This document shows, piece by piece, positions 51,014 to 60,014 of a stretch of 64,000 bases of DNA; position 1 is the stretch's first letter, and the number at the start of each line of letters is the position of its first letter. Under the pieces are notes generated by a model. The model was not told the DNA's origin and ran no database searches. It saw only the letters and a list, made by a program, of their open reading frames with translations. The DNA lies in NCBI RefSeq assembly GCF_037572775.1, contig NZ_JBBHKA010000001.1, forward strand, positions 1,674,001-1,738,000. The letters are read 5' to 3'. The DNA is from Ramlibacter sp. PS4R-6. GTDB lineage: Bacteria > Pseudomonadota > Gammaproteobacteria > Burkholderiales > Burkholderiaceae_C. The position numbers and the translations under genes are program-made.

Positions 51014-51919
51014 TCAGAAGGTCGGCAGCTTCCCGAACAGCTCCGCCGCCCAGTCGACGAACGCCCGCGTCTTGGCGCTGAGGTGCCGGTTGGGCGGGTA
51101 CACCACGTGCAGCGGAATCGGCGGGTGCTTCCACTCGGGCAGCACCTCCACCAGCTCGCCGCTGGCGATGAAAGGCGCGGCGGCGAAACGCGCCGTCTGC
51201 GAGATGCCCAGCCCGGCCTGCACGCCCGCGAGGTGCGAGTTGCTTTCGTTGACTGCGATGCGGCGCTTGGCGACGAACTCGATGCGTTCGCCGCCTCGCT
51301 CGAAGATCTCGGGGTAGAGCTGGCCGGTGCGCGGCGAGATGTACGCGATCATCATGTGGCCGTTTTCCAGCTCCTGCGGGTGCTGCGGCATGCCGTGCTG
51401 TGCGATGTAGGCCTTCGAGGCGACGGTGACGAGCTCGAGGTTGGCGATGCGGCGCGCCACCAGCGACTGTTCCGTGATCTCGCCGCCGCGGATCACGCAA
51501 TCGACGTTCTCGCCGACCAGGTCCACCGGCCGGTCGCCCACGCCCAGCTCCAGCTGGATGTCGGGGTACCTGGCGAAGAAGGTGGGCAGCGCCGGGATCA
51601 CCACCAGGCGCGCGAGCATCGCGCCCACGTCGACGCGCAGCCGCCCGCTGGGGTTGGCCCGCGCGTTGGTCATGCTCGCCTCGATGTCGTCGATGTCGTT
51701 GAGCACGCGCGACGTGCGTTCGTAATAGGCGGCGCCTTCGGGCGTGACCGTGACGCGGCGCGTCGTGCGATTGAGCAAGCGCACCTTCAGCCGTTCTTCC
51801 AGGCGCTGGACCAGCTTGGTCACCGAGCCCTTGGGCAGGCCCAGCGACGCCGAGGCCTTGGTGAAGCTGCCGGCTTCCACCACCCGGGCGAACACGCGCA
51901 TCGATTGGATCTGGTCCAT
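51014..51919 (-). CDS. LysR-family transcriptional regulator
   Basis: A 301-residue LysR regulator: MDQIQSMRVFARVVEAGSFTKASASLGLPKGSVTKLVQRLEERLKVRLLNRTTR is the winged-helix domain, followed by the effector domain. It belongs to the CrgA-like subgroup of regulators often near oxidoreductases and drug-efflux genes. Start 51919 matches the family. It lies 123 bp upstream of doxX on the same strand and diverges from the hydrolase-like gene with 84 bp between starts; either could be its target. Confidence 0.92.
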   Translation of the reverse strand: MDQIQSMRVFARVVEAGSFTKASASLGLPKGSVTKLVQRLEERLKVRLLNRTTRRVTVTPEGAAYYERTSRVLNDIDDIEASMTNARANPSGRLRVDVGAMLARLVVIPALPTFFARYPDIQLELGVGDRPVDLVGENVDCVIRGGEITEQSLVARRIANLELVTVASKAYIAQHGMPQHPQELENGHMMIAYISPRTGQLYPEIFERGGERIEFVAKRRIAVNESNSHLAGVQAGLGISQTARFAAAPFIASGELVEVLPEWKHPPIPLHVVYPPNRHLSAKTRAFVDWAAELFGKLPTF

Positions 51920-52003
51920 GGGCGGGATTGTTATGCGGACGGAAACAAAGAACTGGCAGTTAGCACCTTTATCCGCATGCCGCGAGTGCCTATATTCGCT
52001 CCC

Positions 52004-52825
52004 ATGTCGAATCCCGTCCTTGCCTTTGCCGACACCTCCATCGAGGTGAAAGGCCGCGCGCTGCGTGTGCGCGTCTATGGCAAGCGCCGTGCCGGTGCGG
52101 CGGTTCCGCTCGTGGTGCATTTCCACGGCGGTGCGTTCGTGGACGGCGACCTGGAAAGCGGCGAGTGCATGGCGCAGCTGCTGGTGGAGGCGGGCGCGAA
52201 CGTGGTGTCCGTCGCCTATCCGCTGGCACCCGAACACCGCTTCCCGGATGCCGTCGAAGCGGGTTACGCCGCGCTGGAGTGGACCTACAAGAACCGCGCG
52301 AAGCTCGCAGGCACCGGCGCGCCGGTCTACCTCGCCGGCGACGAAGCCGGTGGCAACCTCGCCGCTGCGATCGCGCTCGTCGCACGCGACCGTGCGCATC
52401 CGCCGCTGGCCGGCCAGATCCTCGTGGCGCCGATGCTCGACCCGTGCGTGGGCACCGCGTCGCTGCGCGAGTCCATGCCATGCGACACCACCGGCTGCAA
52501 GTGGGCCGAAGGCTGGCAACAGTATTTGCGCGGCCCGATGGACGCCGAGCATCCGTATGCCGTGCCGGGCAAGGCGACGCGCCTGGCGGGCCTGCCGCCT
52601 GCGCTCGTGCTCACCGGCTGCGACGACCCGATGCGCGACGAAGCGATGCAGTACGCCGACAGGCTTCGCGCCGCGGGCATCGAGGTGACCGGCGAGGTGC
52701 TGCGCAGCCAGACCGACTGGCCCGAGTCGCTGGCCGAGCGCAACCCCGACGAATGTCCCTGCGCGAGCGAGGTGCGCGAGCACCTGCGCGCGTTCTTCCA
52801 GCCCGCGCTGGCGCCCAGCGGCTGA
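52004..52825 (+). CDS. HSL-type alpha/beta hydrolase-fold protein lacking the catalytic serine
   Basis: A 273-residue protein of the hormone-sensitive-lipase fold. HFHGGAFVDGDLESGE is the HGG oxyanion motif. VSVAYPLAPEHRFPDAVEAGYAALEW is typical. However the elbow reads AGDEAGGN, where the catalytic Ser of GDSAGG is replaced by Glu. The distal HGF histidine block is also absent (VLRSQTDWPESLAER). The protein may be a non-enzymatic relative. It is 121 bp ahead of the efflux operon and divergent from a LysR gene. Confidence 0.75.
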   Translation: MSNPVLAFADTSIEVKGRALRVRVYGKRRAGAAVPLVVHFHGGAFVDGDLESGECMAQLLVEAGANVVSVAYPLAPEHRFPDAVEAGYAALEWTYKNRAKLAGTGAPVYLAGDEAGGNLAAAIALVARDRAHPPLAGQILVAPMLDPCVGTASLRESMPCDTTGCKWAEGWQQYLRGPMDAEHPYAVPGKATRLAGLPPALVLTGCDDPMRDEAMQYADRLRAAGIEVTGEVLRSQTDWPESLAERNPDECPCASEVREHLRAFFQPALAPSG

Positions 52826-52864
52826 CACGCCGGCGACACGTCGCCGAAACCCCTTGTCTTGACC

Positions 52865-52879
52865 TTGACATCGTGTCAA
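52865..52879 (+). promoter_or_regulatory. Palindromic operator candidate before the RND efflux operon
   Basis: TTGACA-tcg-TGTCAA is a perfect 6+3+6 inverted repeat, preceded by TTGACC (52859), 67 bp before the adaptor gene start. It resembles a dyad operator for a TetR- or LysR-like repressor. No matching -10 was found at the right distance. Confidence 0.35.
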
Positions 52880-52946
52880 CCCGGAGAGTCCGGGCGACGC
52901 GAAGGACGAACTCATCCCGGAATCCCGAACCTGTAAGGAAGAAACC

Positions 52947-54167
52947 ATGACCACCGAAAACAACAACAAGCTCTCCCGCGACCGGCGCCTGTGGGCCTCG
53001 GTCGGCGTGCTGACCACCGTCACCGCCATCGCCTCCGCCGTGGTGGCGCTCGCCGGGCCCAGGGCGCAAGCCAACGCGGGCGAGGCGCCGCCGGCGGTGC
53101 CCGTCTCCGTCGCGGCGGTGAGCGAATCCGACGTGAGCCTGTGGGACGAGTTCTCCGGCCGCCTCGAGGCGGTGGAGCGCGTCGAGGTGCGTTCGCGCGT
53201 CGCGGGCCAGGTGCAGTCGGTGCATTTCCGCGAAGGCATGCTGGTGGGCAAGGGCGACTTGCTGATCACGATCGACCCCGCGCCCTATGCCGCCGAAGTC
53301 ACGCGCGCCGAGGCACAGGTCGCGGCCGCGCAGGCGCGCTCCACGCATGCGCAGAGCGACCATGCGCGCGCGCAGCGCCTGGCGGAAGACAAGGCCATCT
53401 CGCAGCGCGAATACGAAGACCGCCTGAACGCCATGCGCGAGGCCGACGCCAACCTGCGCGCGGCGCAGGCGCAGCTGGAACAGTCGCGCCTGAACCTGGG
53501 CTACACGCAGGTGCGCGCGCCCATCGCGGGCCGCATCGGCAAGATCGAGATCACCGCCGGCAACCTCGTGGCCGCGGGCCCGGGCGCGCCGGTGCTGACG
53601 ACGCTGGTTTCGGTCAGTCCCATCTACGCCAGCTTCGACACCGACGAACAGGTCGTGGTCAAGGCGCTGGGCAACATGCGCGGCGGCGACAGCGCCCGAG
53701 CGGCCCTCGGGCGCATCCCCGTGCGCATGGGCACGTCCGCCAGCGACGACACGCCGATCGAAGGCCGGCTGCAGCTGATCGACAACCAGGTCGACGTGAA
53801 GAGCGGCACGATCCGCGTGCGCGCCACCTTCGACAACAAGGACGGCACGCTGATCCCCGGCCAGTTCGCGCGCATCCGCATGGGGCAGGCGCAGGCCACC
53901 CGCGCGCTGCTGGTGAACGAGCGCGCCGTCGGCACCGACCAGAACAAGAAGTTCGTGTGGGTCGTGGGCGCGGAAAACAAGGCCGAGTACCGCGAGGTCA
54001 CGCTGGGTTCCAGCGCCGATGGCCTGCGCATCGTCAAGTCGGGCCTCAAGCCCGGTGAGCGCATCGTCGTCAACGGCCTGCAGCGCGTGCGCCCCGGCGC
54101 CTTGCTGCAGCCGCAGGTCGTCGAGATGAATGCGCGTGCGGCCGCACCGGCGGCCAAATCGTCGTGA
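52947..54167 (+). CDS. RND efflux periplasmic adaptor (MFP) subunit
   Basis: A 406-residue membrane-fusion protein with an N-terminal inner-membrane anchor (about 17-37). RVEVRSRVAGQVQSVHFREGMLVGKGDLLITIDPAPYAAEV is the biotinyl-lipoyl barrel half, and a coiled-coil hairpin (about 90-170) and barrel domains LGYTQVRAPIAGRIGKIEITAGNLV follow. It joins the inner-membrane pump and outer-membrane channel encoded directly downstream. The AcrA/MexE-like family is clear; substrate is unknown. Confidence 0.93.
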   Translation: MTTENNNKLSRDRRLWASVGVLTTVTAIASAVVALAGPRAQANAGEAPPAVPVSVAAVSESDVSLWDEFSGRLEAVERVEVRSRVAGQVQSVHFREGMLVGKGDLLITIDPAPYAAEVTRAEAQVAAAQARSTHAQSDHARAQRLAEDKAISQREYEDRLNAMREADANLRAAQAQLEQSRLNLGYTQVRAPIAGRIGKIEITAGNLVAAGPGAPVLTTLVSVSPIYASFDTDEQVVVKALGNMRGGDSARAALGRIPVRMGTSASDDTPIEGRLQLIDNQVDVKSGTIRVRATFDNKDGTLIPGQFARIRMGQAQATRALLVNERAVGTDQNKKFVWVVGAENKAEYREVTLGSSADGLRIVKSGLKPGERIVVNGLQRVRPGALLQPQVVEMNARAAAPAAKSS

Positions 54168-54195
54168 TGCGCGGCGCAATCGTGAAAGAACAACA

Positions 54196-57100
54196 ATGAA
54201 TCTGTCGAAATTCTTCATCGACCGGCCGATCTTCGCCGGCGTGCTGTCGCTGCTCACGTTCCTGGCGGGCCTCATCGCCGTGGGCGGGCTGCCGATCTCG
54301 GAATACCCGGAGGTCGTGCCGCCCTCGATCGTGGTGCGCGCGAACTACCCCGGCGCCAACCCCAAGGTGATCGCCGAAACAGTGGCCACGCCGCTGGAAG
54401 AAGCGATCAACGGCGTCGAAGGCATGCTCTACATGAGCAGCCAGGCCACCACCGACGGCCTGATGACGCTGAACGTCACCTTCAAGCTGGGCACCGACCC
54501 CGACAAGGCGCAGCAGCTGGTGCAGAACCGCGTCGCGCAGGCCGAGGCGCGCCTGCCCGAGGAGGTGCGGCGGCTGGGCCTGTCGACCGTGAAGGCCTCC
54601 ACCGACATCACGATCGTGGTGCACCTGCTCTCGCCCAACAACCGCTACGACATGACGTACCTGCGCAACTATGCGTTGCTCAACGTCAAGGACCGGCTGG
54701 CGCGCGTGCCGGGCGTGGGCGACGTGCAGATCTTCGGCGCCGGCGACTACGCGATGCGCGTGTGGCTGGACCCGCAGAAGGTGGCGCAGCGCGGCCTGTC
54801 CGCCGGTGACGTCACGCGTGCGATCCGCGAACAGAACGTGCAAGCCGCCGCAGGCGTGGTCGGCGCTTCGCCGAACGCGAAGGACGTCGACCTGCAGCTG
54901 TCGATCAACGCGCAGGGCCGCCTGCAAAGCGAAGAGGAGTTCGGCGACATCATCGTCAAGTCGGCCTCGGACGGCGGCGTCACGCGCCTGCGCGACGTGG
55001 CCCGCATCGAGCTGGGCGCGGCCGGCTACTCGCTGCGTTCGCTCCTGGACAACAAGGAAGCCGTGGGCATCGGCGTCTTCGCCGCGCCCGGCTCCAACGC
55101 ACTGGCGATCTCCGACGGCGTGCGCGCCGCCATGAAGGACCTGAACGCCGCCATGCCCGAAGGCGTGCAGTACGACATCGTCTATGACCCGACGCAGTTC
55201 GTGCGCTCGTCGATCGAGTCGGTGGTGCACACGCTGCTCGAGGCGATCGCGCTCGTGGTGCTGGTCGTCATCCTGTTCCTGCAGACCTGGCGCGCGTCGA
55301 TCATCCCGCTCCTGGCCGTTCCCGTGTCCGTGGTCGGCACGTTTGCCGTGATGCACCTGTTCGGCTTCTCGATCAACGCGCTGAGCCTGTTCGGGCTGGT
55401 GCTGGCGATCGGCATCGTGGTCGACGATGCGATCGTGGTGGTGGAGAACGTCGAGCGCAACATCGAGGCGGGCCTGACGCCACGCGAGGCGACCTATCGC
55501 GCCATGCGCGAAGTGTCGGGCCCCATCATCGCGATCGCCCTGGTGCTGATCGCCGTGTTCGTGCCGCTGGCCTTCATCAGCGGCCTGACGGGCCAGTTCT
55601 ACCGGCAGTTCGCGCTGACCATCGCGATGTCCACGGTGATCTCGGCGGTGAATTCGCTGACGCTGTCGCCTGCGCTGGCCGCCATCCTGCTCAAGGGCCA
55701 CGACGAGCCCAAGGACGCGTTGACCCGCTGGATGGACCGCACCTTCGGCCGCTTCTTCGCCTGGTTCAACCGCATGTTCGGCCGTGCCGGCGTGGGCTAC
55801 ACGCAGGGTGTGACGCGCGCGGTGTCGCGCAAGGCGCTGATGCTGGGCGTCTACGCGGTGCTCGCGCTGGCGACGCTCGGCCTGTTCAAGCTGGTGCCCA
55901 GCGGCTTCGTGCCGGCGCAGGACAAGCAGTACCTGATCGGCTTCGCGCAGCTGCCCGACGGCGCCACGCTGGACCGCACCGAGGACGTGATCCGCCGCAT
56001 GAGCGACATCACGCTCAAGCAGCCGGGCATCGAGCACGCCGTGGCCTTCCCGGGCCTGTCGATCAACGGCTTCACCAACAGCTCCAACGCCGGCATCGTC
56101 TTTGCCACGCTCAAGCCCTTCGACGAGCGCAAGGGTGCGGAGCTGAGCGTCGGCGCCATCGCGCAGCAGCTGAACATGAAGTACGGCCAGATCCAGGACG
56201 CTTTCGTGATGATGTTCCCGCCGCCGCCCGTGCAGGGCCTGGGCACCACCGGCGGCTTCAAGCTGCAGCTGGAAGACCGCGGCTCGCTCGGCTACGAAGC
56301 GCTGGACGGCGCGCTCAAGGCCTTCATGGCCAAGGCCTACCAGACGCCCGAGCTCGCGGGCCTGTTCTCCAGCTTCCAGCTGAACGTGCCGCAGCTGTAC
56401 GCCAACATCGACCGCACCAAGGCGCGCCAGCTCGGCGTGCCGGTGACGGAAGTGTTCGACACGATGCAGACCTACCTGGGCAGCGTGTACGTGAACGACT
56501 TCAACAAGTTCGGCCGCACCTACTCCGTGCGCGTGCAGGCCGACGCGCCGTTCCGCGCGCGTGCCGACGACATCGGCCAGCTCAAGGTTCGCTCCAGCAC
56601 CGGCGAGATGGTGCCGCTGGCGGCGCTGATGACCGTGAACCCGAGCTTCGGCCCCGAGCGTGCGATGCGCTACAACGCCTACCTCTCGGCCGACATCAAT
56701 GGCGGCCCCGCGCCCGGCTTCTCGTCGGGCCAGGCCCAGGACGCGGTCAAGCGCATCGCCGCCGAAACCTTGCCCAAGGGCATCGCCTTCGAATGGACCG
56801 AGCTGACCTACCAGGAAATCCTGGCGGGCAACTCCGCGGTGTGGGTGTTCCCGCTGGCGATCCTGCTGGTGTTCCTGGTGCTGGCCGCGCAATACGAGAG
56901 CCTGACGCTGCCGCTGGCCATCGTGCTGATCGTGCCCATGGGCATCCTCGCGGCGATGACCGGTGTGTGGCTCTCGCGCGGCGACAACAACGTCTTCACG
57001 CAGATCGGGCTGATGGTCTTGGTGGGCTTGTCGGCGAAGAACGCGATCCTGATCGTGGAGTTCGCGCGCGAGCTGGAGTTCGCCGGCCGCGCGCCGGTCC

Positions 57101-57438
57101 AGGCGGCGATCGAAGCGGCCCGCCTGCGCCTGCGCCCGATCCTGATGACGTCGATGGCGTTCGTGATGGGCGTGCTGCCGCTGGTGCTGAGCACGGGTGC
57201 CGGCTCGGAGATGCGCCGCGCGATGGGCATCGCGGTGTTCTCCGGAATGATCGGCGTGACGGCCTTCGGCCTGTTCCTCACGCCGGTGTTCTACGTGGCG
57301 CTGCGCAAGCTCACCGGCAACCGCCCGCTCAAGCTGCACGGCGAAGTGCCGCACGCCGAAGCGTTCGCGCATCCCGATTTCGGCGGCGGCGCGAACGCGC
57401 GCCCCGTGGCCGCCGCGCCCCTGAAAGGCATCGAATGA
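54196..57438 (+). CDS. RND multidrug efflux permease (HAE1 family)
   Basis: A 1080-residue resistance-nodulation-division pump: MNLSKFFIDRPIFAGVLSLLTFLAGL is the first helix; GLSAGDVTRAIREQNVQAAAGVVG and AIGIVVDDAIVVVENVERNIEAGLTPREA contain the proton-relay Asp pair. RLRPILMTSMAFVMGVLPLVLSTGAGSEMRRAMGIAVF is the C-terminal signature helix region. Twelve transmembrane helices are expected. It is 28 bp after the adaptor gene and overlaps the channel gene (ATGATGA). Substrates may include drugs or solvents. Confidence 0.95.
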   Translation: MNLSKFFIDRPIFAGVLSLLTFLAGLIAVGGLPISEYPEVVPPSIVVRANYPGANPKVIAETVATPLEEAINGVEGMLYMSSQATTDGLMTLNVTFKLGTDPDKAQQLVQNRVAQAEARLPEEVRRLGLSTVKASTDITIVVHLLSPNNRYDMTYLRNYALLNVKDRLARVPGVGDVQIFGAGDYAMRVWLDPQKVAQRGLSAGDVTRAIREQNVQAAAGVVGASPNAKDVDLQLSINAQGRLQSEEEFGDIIVKSASDGGVTRLRDVARIELGAAGYSLRSLLDNKEAVGIGVFAAPGSNALAISDGVRAAMKDLNAAMPEGVQYDIVYDPTQFVRSSIESVVHTLLEAIALVVLVVILFLQTWRASIIPLLAVPVSVVGTFAVMHLFGFSINALSLFGLVLAIGIVVDDAIVVVENVERNIEAGLTPREATYRAMREVSGPIIAIALVLIAVFVPLAFISGLTGQFYRQFALTIAMSTVISAVNSLTLSPALAAILLKGHDEPKDALTRWMDRTFGRFFAWFNRMFGRAGVGYTQGVTRAVSRKALMLGVYAVLALATLGLFKLVPSGFVPAQDKQYLIGFAQLPDGATLDRTEDVIRRMSDITLKQPGIEHAVAFPGLSINGFTNSSNAGIVFATLKPFDERKGAELSVGAIAQQLNMKYGQIQDAFVMMFPPPPVQGLGTTGGFKLQLEDRGSLGYEALDGALKAFMAKAYQTPELAGLFSSFQLNVPQLYANIDRTKARQLGVPVTEVFDTMQTYLGSVYVNDFNKFGRTYSVRVQADAPFRARADDIGQLKVRSSTGEMVPLAALMTVNPSFGPERAMRYNAYLSADINGGPAPGFSSGQAQDAVKRIAAETLPKGIAFEWTELTYQEILAGNSAVWVFPLAILLVFLVLAAQYESLTLPLAIVLIVPMGILAAMTGVWLSRGDNNVFTQIGLMVLVGLSAKNAILIVEFARELEFAGRAPVQAAIEAARLRLRPILMTSMAFVMGVLPLVLSTGAGSEMRRAMGIAVFSGMIGVTAFGLFLTPVFYVALRKLTGNRPLKLHGEVPHAEAFAHPDFGGGANARPVAAAPLKGIE

Positions 57439-58832
57439 TGAACAAGAAACTGTTTGCCCCCACGCTGCTGCTTTCCGCGCTGGTGCTCGCGGGCTGCGCG
57501 TCGATCCCCGACGCGCCGGCGCAGCCGCCGGTGCCCGCGCAATTCCGCGAAAGCGCCGAACGTTGGCTCGCCTCCGCACCCGCCGAAGCGCAGGAGCGTG
57601 GCGCCTGGTGGAAGTCGTTCCAGGACCCGGTGCTCGACTCGCTGGTCGAGCGCGCGGGCTCGGCCAACACGACGATCCAGCAGGCCGCCGCGCGCCTGGC
57701 GCAGGCACGCGCGATTGCTCGCGACGTGGACGCCAACCGCTACCCGCAAGTCGGCATCGGCGCAGGCGCCGCGCGCCAGGCCGGCGCGAGCACGGCCAAC
57801 GGCATGACGCCGGCGACGATCACGACCGCCGGTGCGAGCCTGTCGTACGAAGTCGACCTGTTCGGCAAGCTGGCGAAGGCCAGCAACGCCGCTTCGCTCG
57901 ATGCGAAGTCGCGCGAGGCGCTGCTGCAAAGCACGCGGCTGCTGGTGCAATCGCAAACGGCGCAAACCTACCTCGCGCTGCGTGCCGTCGACGAAGACCG
58001 CGCGATCATGCGCGCGACGGTGCAGGCTTACGAGGGCACGCTGCGCCTGACGCAGCGGCGCCAGCAGGCCGGCGACATCGCCGAGCTGGACGTGGCCCGT
58101 GTCGAAACCGAACTCGCCTCGACGCAATCGGAAGCGCTGGCGCTCGACCGGCGCCGCGCCGAGCTGGAGCATGAACTCGCCGTCCTCGTCGGCGAGGCGG
58201 CCGCGCACTTCCAGCTGCCCGAGCGCGAATGGACCACGGCGCTGCCGCGCATCCCCGCGGGCGTGCCGGCGACCGTGCTGGCACGGCGCCCCGACGTGTC
58301 GGCCGCGCAATCGCAGATCCTCGCCGCGCAGGCGCGCGTGGGCGTGGCGCGGACCGCATGGCTGCCCGACATCTCGCTCACGGCGAACGGCGGTTACGCG
58401 TCGCCGGAACTGGGCGACCTGTTCAAGTGGTCCGCGCGCGCCTGGGGCGTGGGCGCGCTGCTGTCGCTGCCGATCTTCGACGGCGGGCGGCGCGAGGCTG
58501 GTATCCAGTCCGCCAACGCGCAGCTCGACGGTGCGGCCGCCGCTTACCGCGAGCAGGTGCTGGTGGCGTTCAAGGAGGTGGAGGACCAGCTGTCGGGCCT
58601 GCGGCTGCTGGACGAGCAGTCGCAGGTGCAGGCACGCGCCGTGTCGTCCGCGGCTCGCGCGACGCAGCTGTCGGAATCGCGTTACCGCAACGGCCTGGAC
58701 AGCCAGCTGGAGCTGCTGGATGCGCGCCGCAGCGAACTGCGCAACCGGCGCGCGGCCTTGCAGGTGAAAGCCAGCCAGTACCAGGCCACGGTGGGCCTGA
58801 TCCGCGCGCTGGGCGGCGGCTGGGGGGTGTGA
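57435..58832 (+). CDS. RND efflux outer-membrane lipoprotein channel (NodT/OprM-like)
   Basis: A 465-residue outer-membrane factor with a lipoprotein signal (LLLSALVLAGCAS, lipidated Cys at about residue 21). The NodT/OprM helical channel sequence follows: WWKSFQDPVLDSLVERAGSANTTIQQAAARLAQARA, SYEVDLFGKLAKASNAAS and ARRPDVSAAQSQILAAQARVGVARTAWLPDISLTANGGYASPELG. It completes the tripartite pump. Two in-frame ATGs (57435 and 57438) both work. Confidence 0.94.
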   Translation: MMNKKLFAPTLLLSALVLAGCASIPDAPAQPPVPAQFRESAERWLASAPAEAQERGAWWKSFQDPVLDSLVERAGSANTTIQQAAARLAQARAIARDVDANRYPQVGIGAGAARQAGASTANGMTPATITTAGASLSYEVDLFGKLAKASNAASLDAKSREALLQSTRLLVQSQTAQTYLALRAVDEDRAIMRATVQAYEGTLRLTQRRQQAGDIAELDVARVETELASTQSEALALDRRRAELEHELAVLVGEAAAHFQLPEREWTTALPRIPAGVPATVLARRPDVSAAQSQILAAQARVGVARTAWLPDISLTANGGYASPELGDLFKWSARAWGVGALLSLPIFDGGRREAGIQSANAQLDGAAAAYREQVLVAFKEVEDQLSGLRLLDEQSQVQARAVSSAARATQLSESRYRNGLDSQLELLDARRSELRNRRAALQVKASQYQATVGLIRALGGGWGV

Positions 58833-59042
58833 TCAGTGGACGGTGACCGCCTCCACGGCGGGCATCGCCAGCTCGCGGCCGACCATGGCGCGCGCGAACA
58901 GGTAGTTGTCGCGGGCTCTGTCGCCCAGGCCGTCCAGGTCCACGTGGCCCTGGGGGTCGCAGGGAAAGGCGAAACCGCGGCCGCTGTTGAACAGCGAGCG
59001 GTAGCAAAGCTGGAAGGAGTGGGCGGTGGGGGTGGGGGCCAT
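58833..59042 (-). CDS. Conserved small hypothetical protein
   Basis: A 69-residue soluble protein with LCYRSLFNSGRGFAFPCDPQGHVDLDGLGDRARDNYLFARAMVGRE, a block I recall as conserved in Betaproteobacteria but without a named family. It lies convergent to the efflux channel gene with no intervening base. Function unknown. Confidence 0.6.
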   Translation of the reverse strand: MAPTPTAHSFQLCYRSLFNSGRGFAFPCDPQGHVDLDGLGDRARDNYLFARAMVGRELAMPAVEAVTVH

Positions 59043-59231
59043 TTTTGCGTCTCCGGGCGCGGTGCGCCATGGCCGTATTTATCGTCGCCGCCGGGTGCGG
59101 ACCCTTAGGGCGCGTTCGCATCGGCCTTAGGGGGTTTGCCTAGGCTTCCCCTCCCGGCGCATACTGCGCCTGCCCCGCCCCAGGCGACGGGCGCGGCGTT
59201 CCCAACAACAGTCGCCGACGAGAGGACCAGC

Positions 59232-59726
59232 ATGGACAGGAGACATGTTCAGCGCGGCCTCGGCGCCCTTGCGTTGTTCGCGCTGAGTGCAGCCGCAATC
59301 GCCCAATCAGGTCTTACCTTCAAGAGCTCGTGCATGGGCGTGGGCGCCAGCCCGCCCGAAGCCCTCGCGGGGCGCGAGGGGCAGACGTTCTCGGTCGGGA
59401 ACTACGTCTGCAACGCCGAGAGCGGGCCGCTCGAGGGCGCCACCTTCACGGGCTCCAACATCTGGCACTGGAACAGCGGCAACGCCACCTTCGTGTCGGG
59501 CAACGGCGTCGCGCGCAAGCCCGGCGCGCAGGCGGTCTACGAGACCACCACCGGAAAGATGAAACTGCTCATGAACGGCAACCAGGTGGTCGGCTTCGAA
59601 GGCGAGGGCAAGGGCATCTACCGCGTCGCCACCGGCTCGGCCGCCGCGCTGGAAGGCAAGACCGTCAGCTACAAGTTCAAGTCCACCGGGCCCGGGCGGT
59701 TCGAGGTCGTGTCGACGGTCGACTGA
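59232..59726 (+). CDS. Exported hypothetical protein
   Basis: A 164-residue secreted protein with a signal peptide (MDRRHVQRGLGALALFALSAAAIAQ). A small beta-rich domain follows with two cysteines (SSCMGVG ... YVCNAESG) and repeated Gly/Asn strands (SGNATFVSGNGVARKPGAQAVYETTTGKMKLLMNGNQ). No family is recognised. The preceding 190 bp has no gene. Function unknown. Confidence 0.65.
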   Translation: MDRRHVQRGLGALALFALSAAAIAQSGLTFKSSCMGVGASPPEALAGREGQTFSVGNYVCNAESGPLEGATFTGSNIWHWNSGNATFVSGNGVARKPGAQAVYETTTGKMKLLMNGNQVVGFEGEGKGIYRVATGSAAALEGKTVSYKFKSTGPGRFEVVSTVD

Positions 59727-59735
59727 GGCGGTGCG

Positions 59736-60014
59736 TCAGTGGGTGCGGCAGGCGCGCAGGGTCTCGCGGCGCATCTCCTTGTCACCCTGCAGCGTCACCA
59801 CCTCGACCTCGCTGCATTCGACATCGAGCTTGCGCAGTTCCTTCGTGCGCACCACGTAGCCCTGCGGGTCGATGCCGTTGGACTCGCCGTAGATCAGCGC
59901 GAGCAGCACGACGCGGTCGCGGAACTGCTTCGCTTCCGGCGAGTCCAGCCATTCCGCGGCTAGCGCCGGCAGCGCCAGCGCGAGCGCGCTACCAAGGATC
60001 CACGAAGCGCGCAC
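59736..60014 (-). CDS. Exported hypothetical protein
   Basis: A 92-residue secreted protein: signal peptide (MRASWILGSALALALPALAA), then LIYGESNGIDPQGYVVRTKELRKLDVECSEVEVVTLQGDKEMRRETLRACRTH with two cysteines likely to form a disulphide. No family is recognised. It overlaps the 3' end of the carboxyltransferase gene by 26 nt on the same strand, so it is probably cotranscribed. Confidence 0.6.
   Translation of the reverse strand: MRASWILGSALALALPALAAEWLDSPEAKQFRDRVVLLALIYGESNGIDPQGYVVRTKELRKLDVECSEVEVVTLQGDKEMRRETLRACRTH

Noticed and set aside
54070-57708. A 1212-codon frame antisense to the RND permease
   Set aside because: Shadow of the efflux genes; His/Arg/Gln-rich with no recognisable fold.
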